NCBI GenBank assembly: GCA_012522335.1
Contig: JAAYKP010000085.1
Span: 1 to 33,523 of the forward strand
Direction: 5' to 3'
Length of the DNA stretch: 33,523 bases
Origin: Bacillota bacterium
GTDB taxonomy: Bacteria; Bacillota; Dethiobacteria; Dethiobacterales; Dethiobacteraceae
The position numbers and the translations under genes were made by a program. The notes under the pieces are model-generated. The model saw only the letters and a program-made list of their open reading frames with translations. It was not told the DNA's origin and made no database searches. Below, in pieces: positions 1 to 8,390 of this stretch. The number at the start of each line of letters is the position of its first letter. Within the stretch, counting starts at the first letter, position 1.

Positions 1-810
1 AGCTTTCTCCTGATTCTGCCGGCCCATGGCGGTTAATCCGCCCTGTTCCTGTATCCACCTGAGCACTAAACGCAGCAGATAGATGCTGAAAGTAGGCGGT
101 GTATTATACATGGAATTATTGCCGGCAAAGGTAGCATAATTAAACATGGCCGGAAGATTATCCGGGATCTCTGTCAGCAGGTCCTGGCGTATTAACACCA
201 GTGTTACCCCGGCCGGGCCTAAATTCTTTTGCGCGCCGGCATAAACCAGGCCGAATTTTTGATAATCCCAGGGGCGGCTTAAAATATCACTGGACATATC
301 AGCCACCAGGGGGGCGTCCGTTTCCGGAACATAGTGCCATTCAGTGCCGTAGATAGTATTGTTAGTGGTGATGTGGACATAAGCAGCATCACTGTTAAAA
401 TTAAGTTCCTCCGGTTTGGGAATGCGGCGATAGTCAGGGGCGGTGTTGGCAGCAATGCCGGCGGCACCGATTTTTTGGGCTTCCTGATATGCTTTCTTGG
501 CAAAACTGCCTGTGAGTACATAATCGGCACTTTTACCCGACTGTAAAAAGTTCAGCGGGACCATGGCAAACTGCTGACTGGCGCCGCCCTGGCAGAATAA
601 GACGCGATAGTCATCACCAAGACCGGTTATTTCCTTAAAGAGTGCTTCGGTGTCGATAATGATTTCTTCAAATTCTTTAGCGCGGTGGGATGTTTCTAAA
701 ATAGACATGCCGGTCCCCTGATAATTGAGCAGCTCGGACTGTGCCTGCTGCAGCACCGTCAGGGGTAAAGTGGCCGGACCCGGATTAAAATTATAAACGC
801 GATTTTCCAT
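1..810 (-). CDS. serC: phosphoserine aminotransferase, 3' end outside window
   Basis: PLP-dependent enzyme that converts 3-phosphohydroxypyruvate and glutamate to phosphoserine in serine synthesis (cytoplasm). The visible 270 residues begin MENRVYNFNPGPATLP, the standard family N-terminus. They contain CQGGASQQF (phosphate/PLP loop) and AGAQKNLGPAG, whose Lys195 is the expected Schiff-base lysine (Lys198 in E. coli). The family is usually about 360 residues, so roughly 90 C-terminal residues lie beyond base 1. The ATG at 810-808 is chosen because a GGGAGGG ribosome site precedes it and the N-terminus matches the family. The gene is divergent from the metallo-hydrolase at 1009 and has its own promoter at 843-872. 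In many bacteria serA follows, but that side is not visible. Confidence 0.95.
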   Translation of the reverse strand, partial: MENRVYNFNPGPATLPLTVLQQAQSELLNYQGTGMSILETSHRAKEFEEIIIDTEALFKEITGLGDDYRVLFCQGGASQQFAMVPLNFLQSGKSADYVLTGSFAKKAYQEAQKIGAAGIAANTAPDYRRIPKPEELNFNSDAAYVHITTNNTIYGTEWHYVPETDAPLVADMSSDILSRPWDYQKFGLVYAGAQKNLGPAGVTLVLIRQDLLTEIPDNLPAMFNYATFAGNNSMYNTPPTFSIYLLRLVLRWIQEQGGLTAMGRQNQEKA

Positions 811-842
811 TAACTTTCCCTCCCACTTAGGAATTTCCTTTA

Positions 843-872
843 ATTATAAGCTAAGAGCAGCGCAAAGCTCAA
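843..872 (-). promoter_or_regulatory. sigma-A-type promoter for serC
   Basis: On the minus strand TTGAGC (872-867) and a perfect TATAAT (848-843) are separated by 18 bases, about 33 bases before the serC start. This is a consensus match seen in the sequence, not a mapped start site. Confidence 0.6.
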
Positions 873-903
873 GTTGAATCGTGGGAAAAAAGTTAAAAAT
901 GTG

Positions 904-965
904 AAAAAAGGTTCAAGCCCCTTTTCCTGCCCCGCAAAAAAGGAAAAGGATTTTTACCGGGCAGG
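904..965 (+). promoter_or_regulatory. structured leader with mutually exclusive stems upstream of the metallo-hydrolase
   Basis: Three overlapping inverted repeats compete for the same bases. AAAAGG (906-911) can pair with CCTTTT (920-925). CCTTTTCCT (920-928) can pair with AGGAAAAGG (941-949), which is followed by ATTTTT. CCTGCCC (926-932) can pair with GGGCAGG (959-965). The second stem plus the T-run looks terminator-like and the first would prevent it, as in an attenuator. I recognise no riboswitch family, so regulation is inference only. Confidence 0.35.
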
Positions 966-1008
966 TGGAAATACTATGCATTATGATTCTCAGCAAGGAG
1001 GTATTATT

Positions 1009-1629
1009 TTGCTTATTCGCAGCAGAGAAACAGGCTCCCTGGGCGCTAACTGCTACCTGGCAGCCTGTGAGCAGACGCGGCAGGGCCTCTTGATTGATCC
1101 TGGCGACGATGCCGCCCAGCTTATTGCTATGGTTAAAGAAGAAGGAGTAACCGTTAAATATATTGTTAATACCCATGGACATGTTGATCATGTCGGCGCC
1201 AACGCGGCGGTACGGGAGGCTCTGGCCGCACCCATTGTGATACACGAAGACGACAGCCAGCTTTACCGCCGGCCCCAGGAAAGCTTAACCTTATTCTTTG
1301 GCGGCGGGGAGTTGGCCGCACCGGATCTGTTAGTTAAAGACGGCGCTGAGCTGCATGTTGGCAGCTTAACGGTGAAGGTGCTTGCCACCCCGGGACATAC
1401 CAGGGGCTCCATCTGTCTGCTGGTGGAAAATGCCCTGTTTAGCGGCGATACACTGTTTGCCGGTTCCATCGGACGTACAGACTTCCCGGGTGGTTCGGCG
1501 CGGCAGATTATTACTTCCATTAAGGAGAAGCTGTTGGTGTTACCGCCGGAAACGGTTGTTTATCCCGGCCATGGTCCGCAAACTACCATTGGCGCCGAAA
1601 AAGCCCATAATCCCTTTCTGCAGGGATAA
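1009..1629 (+). CDS. glyoxalase-II-like metallo-beta-lactamase-fold hydrolase
   Basis: Predicted cytoplasmic binuclear-metal hydrolase of the small GloB/YcbL group; such enzymes act on thioesters such as lactoylglutathione analogues, but the substrate here is unknown. Metal ligands are easy to see: THGHVDH (His56, His58, Asp60, His61), PGHTRGS (His130), SGDTLFAGSIGRTDFPGG (Asp147) and YPGHGP (His188). The length of 206 residues is normal for the short form lacking the C-terminal HAGH domain. An open frame continues upstream to 874, but the TTG at 1009 sits 6 bases after a near-perfect AAGGAGGT (995-1002), and the upstream residues are not family-like, so TTG is preferred. It converges on the penicillin-binding protein gene across a shared terminator. 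Confidence 0.88.
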   Translation: MLIRSRETGSLGANCYLAACEQTRQGLLIDPGDDAAQLIAMVKEEGVTVKYIVNTHGHVDHVGANAAVREALAAPIVIHEDDSQLYRRPQESLTLFFGGGELAAPDLLVKDGAELHVGSLTVKVLATPGHTRGSICLLVENALFSGDTLFAGSIGRTDFPGGSARQIITSIKEKLLVLPPETVVYPGHGPQTTIGAEKAHNPFLQG

Positions 1630-1649
1630 ACTAGCAAGCTTATGCTTAG

Positions 1650-1678
1650 AAAACAGCCGGCCGGAGGCCGGCTGTTTT
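1650..1678. terminator. bidirectional intrinsic terminator
   Basis: A 13-bp perfect stem AAAACAGCCGGCC / GGCCGGCTGTTTT with a GGA loop separates the convergent metallo-hydrolase and penicillin-binding protein genes. A/T runs at both ends let it work in both directions. Confidence 0.85.
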
Positions 1679-1704
1679 GCTCTCGGAAAAGTCTTGCCTG
1701 CGCC

Positions 1705-3876
1705 TTAGCGCAGTTCCCGCAGCAGATCCTCCCAGAAGCTGCCGCCTGCTCCGTTTTCCCCTGCTTCCCGCTCCTGCTCTTCCCTGTCCGTTTCTTCCCC
1801 TTCCTCATCACGTCCGGGGCGCAGGAACCACCAGCCGTCTCCCCAGTGCCATTCCGGTTCCGGGGGACAGTATTCACATTCAGGCCAGCTGTCCTTTTTC
1901 GTCGGCTCAGTGCCGGCAATAAAAAGTTCACGGATCGGTTCCAAAGAGCAGCGGGTGTTGTGCAGCAGACCGGTTTCCGGGCAGACCAGTACTTCCACCA
2001 GGCCGGGAGGACGTTCAAAATCTTTAGTTGGCTTCCCGGCTAAAGCCTGCCGCATAAAATGGGCCCAGATTTGCCCGGCGCGGACGGAGCCCGTCTGCCC
2101 CCACCCCAGGGAGAGATTGTCGTCATTCCCGACCCAGACGGCAGTTACCAGCTCAGGGGTATAGCCTACGGTATAGGAATCGCGATGTCCCTGTGAGGTG
2201 CCGGTTTTGGCGGCGGCAGGACGGTTAACCAGCGGGCCGAGGGAGGCGGCAGTACCGCCCGGTTCCAGGACACTTTTCATCATATCGGTCAGCAGGTAGG
2301 CAACGCGCGGATCCATTACTTCCGTCCGCCGCGGTGCCGACGCTTCATATAAAACGCGCCCGTCATGATCGGTGATTTTAGTGATAAAGCGAGGTTCAAC
2401 CTTGATCCCCAGATTGGCAAAGGTGGCGTAGGCAGCCGCCATTTCCAGCGGTGTCACCTCGGCAGAACCTAAAGGCAGGGAAAGTACCGGCTCCAAGGGA
2501 CTGCGGATGCCGACGCGCTGCGCCAATTCCACCGTTTTTTCCGGACCGATTTCTTCATTGATTTTGACGGCCACAATATTGCTGGAGCGGGCAATGGCCT
2601 GCCGCAGCCGCAGTTTGCCGTAGTAGCGCTCCCCATATTCTGTCGGCTGATAAGGTTTGTCGCTGCCGGGGATGTCAAAGCTTACCGGGCTGCTTTCCCG
2701 GATGGTAGCCGCTGTATAGCCGCCTGCTTCTAAGGCGGCAGCATAAGTGAAAGGTTTAAAAGAGGAACCGGGGGAACGTTTATTCACAGCCCGGTTAAAC
2801 TGGCTTTTTTGGAAGTCACGACCGCCGATGAGGGCACGGACGGAGCCGTCAGCCGGATCCAGGGCCACTAAGGCTGCCTGCAGCGGCACTTCATCCCCCT
2901 GGTCATTCTTAATTGTTTCCGGCAAAAAGCTGGGATTGGCAAAGACTGCTTCTGCCTTTTCCTGCATCTCCTTATCCAGGGTGGTATAAATATGCAGACC
3001 GCCGCGGTAAATAATCTGCGGGTCTGTGGTGTAGGCGGCAATCTTGTCCATAATCTCATGATTGATGAGATAGTCAATGTAATAGGCGCCAAACTGTTTA
3101 GAGGCCAGGAGCTGATCGCGGCCCTCGAAAACAAGTTCCTGGGCCAGGGCTTCATTTTTTTCCTGCTCACTAATGAACCCTTCCTCTGCCATGCGGGTGA
3201 GAATAAGTTTCTGCCGCCGCACGGCAGCCGCCCGTGTTTCATCACTGTTATAGGGAGAGTAATAAGCCGGGCCGCGGGTAATACCGGCGATTAAGGCTGC
3301 TTCCGCCAGCGTTAAATCCTGTACCGATTTATTAAAATAGGTGCGTGCCGCAGCTTCCACCCCATAGGCACTGTGGCCGAAGTAAATGGTATTTAAATAT
3401 TTTTCTAAAATCTCATCTTTGGAATACTTACGTTCTAACTGAATTGTCAGCAGCATCTCCTGCAGTTTGCGTTTAAGTGTTTGATCATGGGTTAAGAATA
3501 AATTTTTCGCCAACTGCTGGGTAATGGTGCTGCCGCCCTCCACAATGCGTCCGGCACGCAAATTGCGCAGCAGGGCCCGGGCCAGGCCGACAAAATCAAG
3601 GCCAAAATGGTCATAAAAACGATGATCTTCAATGGCAATGAAGGCCTGCGGTACATAGTCCGGCATCTTGGCCAGCGGTACAGCGAAACGGTTCTGTTCA
3701 AAACGTGTTGCCAGGACATTACCCTGATAATCATAGAAGGTGCTGGTGAGGGGCGTCTGCACATCGGGGATTTCATCCATCCCGGCTACTGTAGCCGCTA
3801 ACAGGCCCATGGCGCCCACGCCCAGCAGGAAAATAACTGCTGCTGTTATCAGTGCCCAACGGGTTACACGGCGCAT
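1705..3876 (-). CDS. class A penicillin-binding protein (PBP1A-type glycosyltransferase/transpeptidase)
   Basis: Bifunctional cell-wall synthase of 723 residues, anchored by one N-terminal membrane helix (about residues 8-30) with the rest outside the cell. The GT51 domain (about 50-230) has catalytic Glu83 in EDHRFYDH plus EGGSTITQQLAKN and the ERKYSKDEILEKYLN segment; it polymerises lipid II. The transpeptidase domain (about 330-640) has SSFK (Ser371 nucleophile), SSN (431-433) and KTGT (557-560) and cross-links peptides. The tail after about 690 is rich in Glu/Arg/Trp and probably disordered. The open frame runs 44 codons further upstream to 4008, but MRRVTRWALITAAV gives the expected short basic stretch before the membrane helix and has AGGTGA upstream, so 3876 is chosen. 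It is divergent from pdaD. Confidence 0.92.
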   Translation of the reverse strand: MRRVTRWALITAAVIFLLGVGAMGLLAATVAGMDEIPDVQTPLTSTFYDYQGNVLATRFEQNRFAVPLAKMPDYVPQAFIAIEDHRFYDHFGLDFVGLARALLRNLRAGRIVEGGSTITQQLAKNLFLTHDQTLKRKLQEMLLTIQLERKYSKDEILEKYLNTIYFGHSAYGVEAAARTYFNKSVQDLTLAEAALIAGITRGPAYYSPYNSDETRAAAVRRQKLILTRMAEEGFISEQEKNEALAQELVFEGRDQLLASKQFGAYYIDYLINHEIMDKIAAYTTDPQIIYRGGLHIYTTLDKEMQEKAEAVFANPSFLPETIKNDQGDEVPLQAALVALDPADGSVRALIGGRDFQKSQFNRAVNKRSPGSSFKPFTYAAALEAGGYTAATIRESSPVSFDIPGSDKPYQPTEYGERYYGKLRLRQAIARSSNIVAVKINEEIGPEKTVELAQRVGIRSPLEPVLSLPLGSAEVTPLEMAAAYATFANLGIKVEPRFITKITDHDGRVLYEASAPRRTEVMDPRVAYLLTDMMKSVLEPGGTAASLGPLVNRPAAAKTGTSQGHRDSYTVGYTPELVTAVWVGNDDNLSLGWGQTGSVRAGQIWAHFMRQALAGKPTKDFERPPGLVEVLVCPETGLLHNTRCSLEPIRELFIAGTEPTKKDSWPECEYCPPEPEWHWGDGWWFLRPGRDEEGEETDREEQEREAGENGAGGSFWEDLLRELR

Positions 3877-3956
3877 ACCGTCACCTACTTTGTCGAAAGA
3901 TTTTGCTTTACATAAATAATTATAACACGATTCACGCACAAGTATAGAGAAATTAC

Positions 3957-3984
3957 TTGCATCGCGGGTAAGATGTGGTATAAT
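3957..3984 (+). promoter_or_regulatory. sigma-A-type promoter for the polyamine operon
   Basis: TTGCAT (3957-3962) and a perfect TATAAT (3979-3984) with a 16-base spacer lie about 90 bases before pdaD. The resulting leader of roughly 80 bases shows no strong fold that I can see. Confidence 0.65.
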
Positions 3985-4073
3985 GCTTTCGATATGCCTA
4001 TCAAGCACATGGACAAGTTGATTTGGGCAACACTAGAAACGTATGATTTTCAGAAGAAGGAGGCGCTATCTAT

Positions 4074-4532
4074 ATGTTACCCACACCAAAAAAGTTTAAA
4101 ATAGTAGCTGCAGCTGCTGAGGGCAACCATAAATTAACGGCCTTTGATAATGCTCTGCTGGAAGCAGGTATTGGCAATGTTAACCTGGTGCGTGTTTCCA
4201 GTATTTTGCCGCCCGCGGCAGAACAAGATCAGGAGTTAGTGATCCCCCCCGGCTCCTTAGTGCCCACGGCTTACGGAGCAATTACCTGTGATGAACCGGG
4301 AGTTAAAATTGCGGCGGCAGTGGGGGTTGGTTTTTCCCAGGATGATTTCGGCGTCATCATGGAGTATTCCGGCTTCTGCAGCCGGGAAGAAGCGGAGGCG
4401 AAAATTGCCTCTATGCTGGAAGACGCATTTGCCCGGCGGGGGATGCCTTTAGTCAGAACAGAGATCCGCGGCGTGGAACATACAGTGGAATCCATCGGCT
4501 GTGCTCTGGCTGCCGTCACACTTTGGTACTAA
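4074..4532 (+). CDS. pdaD: pyruvoyl-dependent arginine decarboxylase
   Basis: Converts arginine to agmatine using a covalent pyruvoyl group rather than PLP. The 152-residue proenzyme matches the archaeal-type PdaD/PvlArgDC family: LVRVSSILPP contains the Ser42-Ser43 self-cleavage site that would give a beta chain (1-42) and an alpha chain beginning with pyruvoyl. Also visible are PGSLVPTAYG and the FGVIMEYSG segment typical of the family. The ATG follows GAAGGAGG. It is the first gene of a pdaD-speE-speB operon (26 bases to speE), which supports a biosynthetic role in polyamine production rather than acid resistance. The family is common in archaea and scattered in Clostridia and Chlamydia. 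Confidence 0.92.
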   Translation: MLPTPKKFKIVAAAAEGNHKLTAFDNALLEAGIGNVNLVRVSSILPPAAEQDQELVIPPGSLVPTAYGAITCDEPGVKIAAAVGVGFSQDDFGVIMEYSGFCSREEAEAKIASMLEDAFARRGMPLVRTEIRGVEHTVESIGCALAAVTLWY

Positions 4533-4558
4533 ACTTACGACAGAAAGGGAATTAGGTT

Positions 4559-5386
4559 ATGGAACTGTGGTATACGGAAAAACAAACACCCTATTTAGGC
4601 ATTACCTGTCTGATCCAGGAAACGCTCTGTCATTTTAAAACACCTTACCAGGATTTGGCGGTGCTTGATACACGCCAGTTTGGCAGAATGCTGGTGCTGG
4701 ACGGCATGGTGATGACGACAGAAAAGGATGAGTTTGTTTACCATGAAATGCTGGCCCATGTAGCCATGCAGGCCCATCCCTGTCCGCAGCATGTTTTGGT
4801 GATCGGCGGGGGCGACGGCGGTGTAATCCGTGAAGTAATCAAATACGATACAGTGGAAACAGCAACCCTGGTGGAAATTGACGCGGCTGTGGTGGAAGCA
4901 GCCAAAAAGTACCTGCCGACCATTGCCTCCGGCTTCAGCGATCCGCGGGTAAAAGTTGTCATTGAGGACGGCATTAAATATCTGCAGCAGGCAAGAGGTC
5001 AATATGATGTGATCCTGATTGATTCCACCGAACCGGTTGGTCCGGCGGTAGGTTTATTCAGTGCGGAATTCTATCATTCTGTCTACCGCGCCCTGAAAAA
5101 GGACGGCTTAATGGTGGCGCAGACAGAATCGCCCTTTTTTAACCGCGATTTAATTGCGGGAGTTAATCGGCATTTACAGCGTATCTTCCCGTTAACAAAA
5201 TTATATCTGGCCAGCATTCCCACCTATCCCAGCGGACTGTGGAGTTTTACCGCGGCTTCCAAATGTTATGATCCCCAGGCCTGCCGGGAAAAGCCGGTGG
5301 AGACGAAATATTATAATTTTAGCGTGCACCACAGCTCCTTCTCACTGCCTAATTTTGTCCGTGAACTGGTGGAGCAAAAGCCATGA
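4559..5386 (+). CDS. speE: spermidine synthase / aminopropyltransferase
   Basis: Transfers an aminopropyl group from decarboxylated S-adenosylmethionine to a diamine; cytoplasmic, 275 residues, full length. The nucleotide-binding GGGDGG (83-88), acidic E106-I-D108 after strand 2, EDG (136-138) and IDSTEPVGPA (154-163) with the catalytic Asp155 are all present, as is the substrate-side EFVYHEMLAHV (58-68). Because it lies between an arginine decarboxylase and an agmatinase, the acceptor could be putrescine or agmatine; the sequence does not settle this. No speD, needed to make the aminopropyl donor, is in the window. The ribosome site AGAAAGGG is modest. Its TGA overlaps the speB start as ATGA. 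Confidence 0.93.
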   Translation: MELWYTEKQTPYLGITCLIQETLCHFKTPYQDLAVLDTRQFGRMLVLDGMVMTTEKDEFVYHEMLAHVAMQAHPCPQHVLVIGGGDGGVIREVIKYDTVETATLVEIDAAVVEAAKKYLPTIASGFSDPRVKVVIEDGIKYLQQARGQYDVILIDSTEPVGPAVGLFSAEFYHSVYRALKKDGLMVAQTESPFFNRDLIAGVNRHLQRIFPLTKLYLASIPTYPSGLWSFTAASKCYDPQACREKPVETKYYNFSVHHSSFSLPNFVRELVEQKP

Positions 5387-6255
5387 AGAGGCTGCAGGAA
5401 TTATGTGAAGCCGGCGGACGTTATTTAGCCGCCGGTGATAACTATGAGCACAGCCGCCTGGTGCTGCTGGGGGCCCCCATGGATTATACGGTTTCATTCC
5501 GCCCCGGCTCACGGGGCGGTCCCCAGGCCATCCGTGCCGCCTCACCGGGGCTGGAGGAATACAGCCTGGCTGCCGGCAAAGATTTGCGTGATGCCAGTTT
5601 TTATGATGCCGGGGATTTGCTTTTACCCCTGGGCAATACGCAGCGCTCCCTGCAGCTGATTGAAGCGGCGGCGGCGGAAGTGTGGGCAGCAGAAAAATTC
5701 CCGCTGCTTATGGGAGGAGAACATTTAATCAGCCTGGGCGCCCTGCGGGCAGCAGCACGCCGCCACAAAAATTTGGCAGTGCTCCATTTGGATGCCCACG
5801 CCGATTTACGTACAGAATATTTAGGTGAAGCAGACTCCCATGCGGCGGTCATGTACCATGTTCACCATGAATTGGGACTGGAGATCTTTCAGTTTGGCAT
5901 TCGCTCGGCCGCGGCGGAAGAAGTAGCCTATGCTGAGCGGCATACCCACTTTTATCCTTTTCAGGTTTTGGAGCCGCTGCGTCAGGTGCTGCCGCGGCTG
6001 CAGGGACGGCCCCTTTATCTGTCGCTGGATATTGATGTGGTTGATCCGGCCTTTGCCCCCGGCACAGGCACCCCGGAACCCGGCGGCATCACGGCAGCAG
6101 AATTATTGGCCGCCGTCAGCTTACTGTCAGAATTAACGGTGGTGGGCGCCGATGTGGTGGAAGTATCCCCTGCCTATGATCCGGCCGGCATCACCGCCAT
6201 GCTGGCGGCCAAAGTAATTCGTGAGTTAATCCTGGCCTTTGCCTGTCCCGACTAA
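5383..6255 (+). CDS. speB: agmatinase (ureohydrolase family)
   Basis: Hydrolyses agmatine to putrescine and urea with a binuclear Mn2+ centre. All six expected ligands are visible: GGEH (His114), LDAHADLR (Asp137, His139, Asp141) and SLDIDVVDP (Asp216, Asp218). The family signature PGTGTPEPGG follows. The length of 290 residues is normal. The ATG overlaps the speE stop by 4 bases, so it is probably translated by coupling. Arginase is an alternative in this superfamily, but the pdaD neighbour makes agmatine the likely substrate. Confidence 0.9.
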   Translation: MKRLQELCEAGGRYLAAGDNYEHSRLVLLGAPMDYTVSFRPGSRGGPQAIRAASPGLEEYSLAAGKDLRDASFYDAGDLLLPLGNTQRSLQLIEAAAAEVWAAEKFPLLMGGEHLISLGALRAAARRHKNLAVLHLDAHADLRTEYLGEADSHAAVMYHVHHELGLEIFQFGIRSAAAEEVAYAERHTHFYPFQVLEPLRQVLPRLQGRPLYLSLDIDVVDPAFAPGTGTPEPGGITAAELLAAVSLLSELTVVGADVVEVSPAYDPAGITAMLAAKVIRELILAFACPD

Positions 6256-6287
6256 TTCCCGGATTCCCGGATAAAAAACAAGGATTT

Positions 6288-6315
6288 TTGCCGCTGAAGT
6301 CGTATTAGTTATATG
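6288..6315 (+). promoter_or_regulatory. possible promoter for pyrG
   Basis: TTGCCG (6288-6293) and TATATG (6310-6315) with a 16-base spacer lie in the 133-base gap before pyrG. Both boxes are imperfect. No GGGC-start plus terminator arrangement, as used for pyrG attenuation in Bacillus, is seen. Confidence 0.3.
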
Positions 6316-6388
6316 TTTGGCAAAAACACTACGTCGTTGATACACAGGGCGCGACGATCAGATGGGGAAAGGGTGAACAGATAGAATC

Positions 6389-8002
6389 ATGGGCACAAAG
6401 TATATATTTGTTACCGGCGGCGTGGTGTCTTCATTAGGCAAAGGTATCACCGCTGCTTCATTGGGGTTTTTGTTGAAAAGCAGAGGCCTCAGGGTAACAA
6501 TTCAGAAATTTGATCCTTATATTAATTTCGACCCGGGCACCATGAGTCCTTACCAGCACGGCGAAGTATTTGTTACCGATGACGGGGCTGAATCTGATTT
6601 AGACCTTGGCCATTACGAACGCTTCATCGATATCAATTTAAACAAGGATTCTAATGTTACCACGGGCAAGATTTACTGGTCGGTCATTAGTAAAGAAAGA
6701 AAGGGCGATTTTTTAGGCGGTACCATTCAGGTTATTCCGCATATCACCAATGAAATTAAAGCCCGGATTAAGCGTGTAGCGGAGCACGACAATGTAGACG
6801 TGGTGATTACGGAAATTGGCGGTACCGTGGGCGATATTGAAAGCCTGCCTTTTTTAGAGGCCATCCGGCAGTGGAAAAATGATGTGGGCCGCGAGAATGT
6901 GGTCTATATTCATGTTACCTTAATTCCGTATTTAACTAAATCCGGTGAATTAAAAACGAAGCCGACACAGCATTCAGTGAAGGAGCTGCGCTCCATCGGC
7001 ATTCAGCCCGATATTATTGTCTGCCGTACAGAAAAACCTTTGACACAGGAATTAAAGGATAAAATCGCTCTGTTCTGTGATATTAAACCCGGCGGCGTCA
7101 TTGAAAATAATGATACCGATACTATTTATGAAGTGCCGCTGCTGCTGCATGCGGAAGGTCTCGATAAAATAGTAGTTGATCTGCTTGGTTTAGATGATGT
7201 GGCCTGTGACTTAACGACCTGGAAGCAGCTGGTGCACAGAATTAAACATCTGCAGAAAAAAGTTACCATCGGCCTGGTGGGCAAATATGTGTCGCTGCGC
7301 GATGCCTACTTGAGTGTGGCGGAAGCGCTGGCCCATGGCGGTTACGAGAATAATGCGGAAGTTGAGATTCGCTGGATTCAGGCCGAAGATGTGGAAGAGC
7401 AGGGAGCGGCAGCCCTGCTGGCCGATGTTGACGGCATTATTGTACCCGGCGGCTTCGGCGACCGAGGGATAGAGGGCAAAATTGCGGCGACCCGCTATGC
7501 CCGGGAACATAAAATACCTTATTTCGGTATCTGTTTAGGCATGCACTGTGCAGCCATAGAGTTTGCCCGCCATGTCTGCGGTTGGGAAGATGCTCATTCT
7601 ACCGAGATCAATCCTGAGACGACACATCCGGTCATTGATCTGCTGCCGGAACAGAGGGAAGTGGAGTTACTGGGCGGCACCATGCGTTTAGGGCTTTATC
7701 CCTGCCGCCTTAAACCGGCAACTAAAGCGGCGCAGGCTTACGGTGAGGAACTTATTTATGAGCGGCACCGTCACCGCTATGAGCTTAATAACCGCTTTCG
7801 TGAAGGTTTGGCAGACCAGGGTTTAGTGCTGAGCGGCGTTTCTCCCGATGATCGTTTGGTGGAAATGATAGAGCTGGCGGATCATCCCTGGTTTGTCGGC
7901 ACCCAATTCCATCCCGAATTTAAATCAAGGCCTAATCGGGCTCATCCGCTCTTTCGCGATTTTATTACTGCTGCTGTGCAGTATCGGGAGAATAAGCAAT
8001 AA
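6389..8002 (+). CDS. pyrG: CTP synthase
   Basis: Makes CTP from UTP, ATP and glutamine-derived ammonia; 537 residues, the full family length. The N-terminal synthetase domain (about 1-267) begins with the classic [16 protein letters not shown]-loop and includes [16 protein letters not shown] and [11 protein letters not shown]. The C-terminal class I glutamine amidotransferase domain (about 285-530) has FGICLGMH with nucleophile Cys382, and QFHPEF with His508 and Glu510 completing the triad. The start is fixed by homology; the nearest purine-rich site, GGAAAGGGTGA, is 12 or more bases away, which is longer than usual. It lies upstream of spo0F-fba as in Bacillus. Confidence 0.97.
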   Translation: MGTKYIFVTGGVVSSLGKGITAASLGFLLKSRGLRVTIQKFDPYINFDPGTMSPYQHGEVFVTDDGAESDLDLGHYERFIDINLNKDSNVTTGKIYWSVISKERKGDFLGGTIQVIPHITNEIKARIKRVAEHDNVDVVITEIGGTVGDIESLPFLEAIRQWKNDVGRENVVYIHVTLIPYLTKSGELKTKPTQHSVKELRSIGIQPDIIVCRTEKPLTQELKDKIALFCDIKPGGVIENNDTDTIYEVPLLLHAEGLDKIVVDLLGLDDVACDLTTWKQLVHRIKHLQKKVTIGLVGKYVSLRDAYLSVAEALAHGGYENNAEVEIRWIQAEDVEEQGAAALLADVDGIIVPGGFGDRGIEGKIAATRYAREHKIPYFGICLGMHCAAIEFARHVCGWEDAHSTEINPETTHPVIDLLPEQREVELLGGTMRLGLYPCRLKPATKAAQAYGEELIYERHRHRYELNNRFREGLADQGLVLSGVSPDDRLVEMIELADHPWFVGTQFHPEFKSRPNRAHPLFRDFITAAVQYRENKQ

Positions 8003-8088
8003 TTTTTGGTAATACTGTTGTATTTTTTGTAGTTCTGTGATAAAAGTGTAATGAATAAGTGAATAATAGTACGAAAGGAAGTGTCCAA

Positions 8089-8265
8089 ATGGCTCATGTA
8101 ATCAGTGATGAATGTATTAGCTGCGGTTCCTGCCAACCCGAATGTCCGGTGGATGCCATCTCCGAAGGTGCGGATAAGTATGAAATCGATCCGGAAGTCT
8201 GCATTGACTGCGGCGCCTGCGCAGAAGTATGCCCAGTTGAAGCCATTTCTGGGGACGAAGAGTAG
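8089..8265 (+). CDS. 2[4Fe-4S] ferredoxin, clostridial type
   Basis: Small soluble electron carrier of 58 residues. Two CxxCxxCxxxCP motifs are present, CISCGSCQPECPVD (9-22) and CIDCGACAEVCPVE (38-51), each supplying ligands to a [4Fe-4S] cluster in the usual interdigitated way. The ATG follows AAAGGAAGTG; an upstream in-frame GTG at 8059 lacks a ribosome site. It is a stand-alone unit ended by the terminator at 8282-8316. It fits an anaerobic, low-potential metabolism; the partner enzymes are not in the window. Confidence 0.95.
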   Translation: MAHVISDECISCGSCQPECPVDAISEGADKYEIDPEVCIDCGACAEVCPVEAISGDEE

Positions 8266-8281
8266 TTAAGTCGTGTTGACC

Positions 8282-8316
8282 AAAAAGCGTGCTTGTATCG
8301 TCAGGCACGCTTTTTT
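8282..8316 (+). terminator. intrinsic terminator after ferredoxin
   Basis: The stem AAAAAGCGTGC / GCACGCTTTTT with a 12-base loop ends in six T residues. Confidence 0.85.
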
Positions 8317-8390
8317 GCATGTCCCCTTTTGCATAATGCTTAACTAATGAGGAAAAATTAGCAGTAGCATGAGCAAAAGGAGGTCTGACC

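Noticed and set aside
904-965. GGTTCAAGCCCC resembles a tRNA T-arm
   Set aside because: No acceptor, D or anticodon arms can be folded around it.
874-1008. Upstream extension of the metallo-hydrolase frame as coding
   Set aside because: The strong ribosome site just before the TTG at 1009, and the Lys/Gly-rich non-family residues upstream, argue for leader DNA.
3877-4008. 44-codon N-terminal extension of the penicillin-binding protein
   Set aside because: It would put a polar stretch ahead of the membrane anchor and overlaps the divergent promoter; MRRVTRW gives the usual anchor.
6285-6326. TTTTTGCC...GGCAAAAA inverted repeat before pyrG as an attenuator like the Bacillus pyrG leader
   Set aside because: The two arms are 26 bases apart, no T-run or second stem follows, and no GGGC start is seen. 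It is probably a chance pairing or part of the promoter area.
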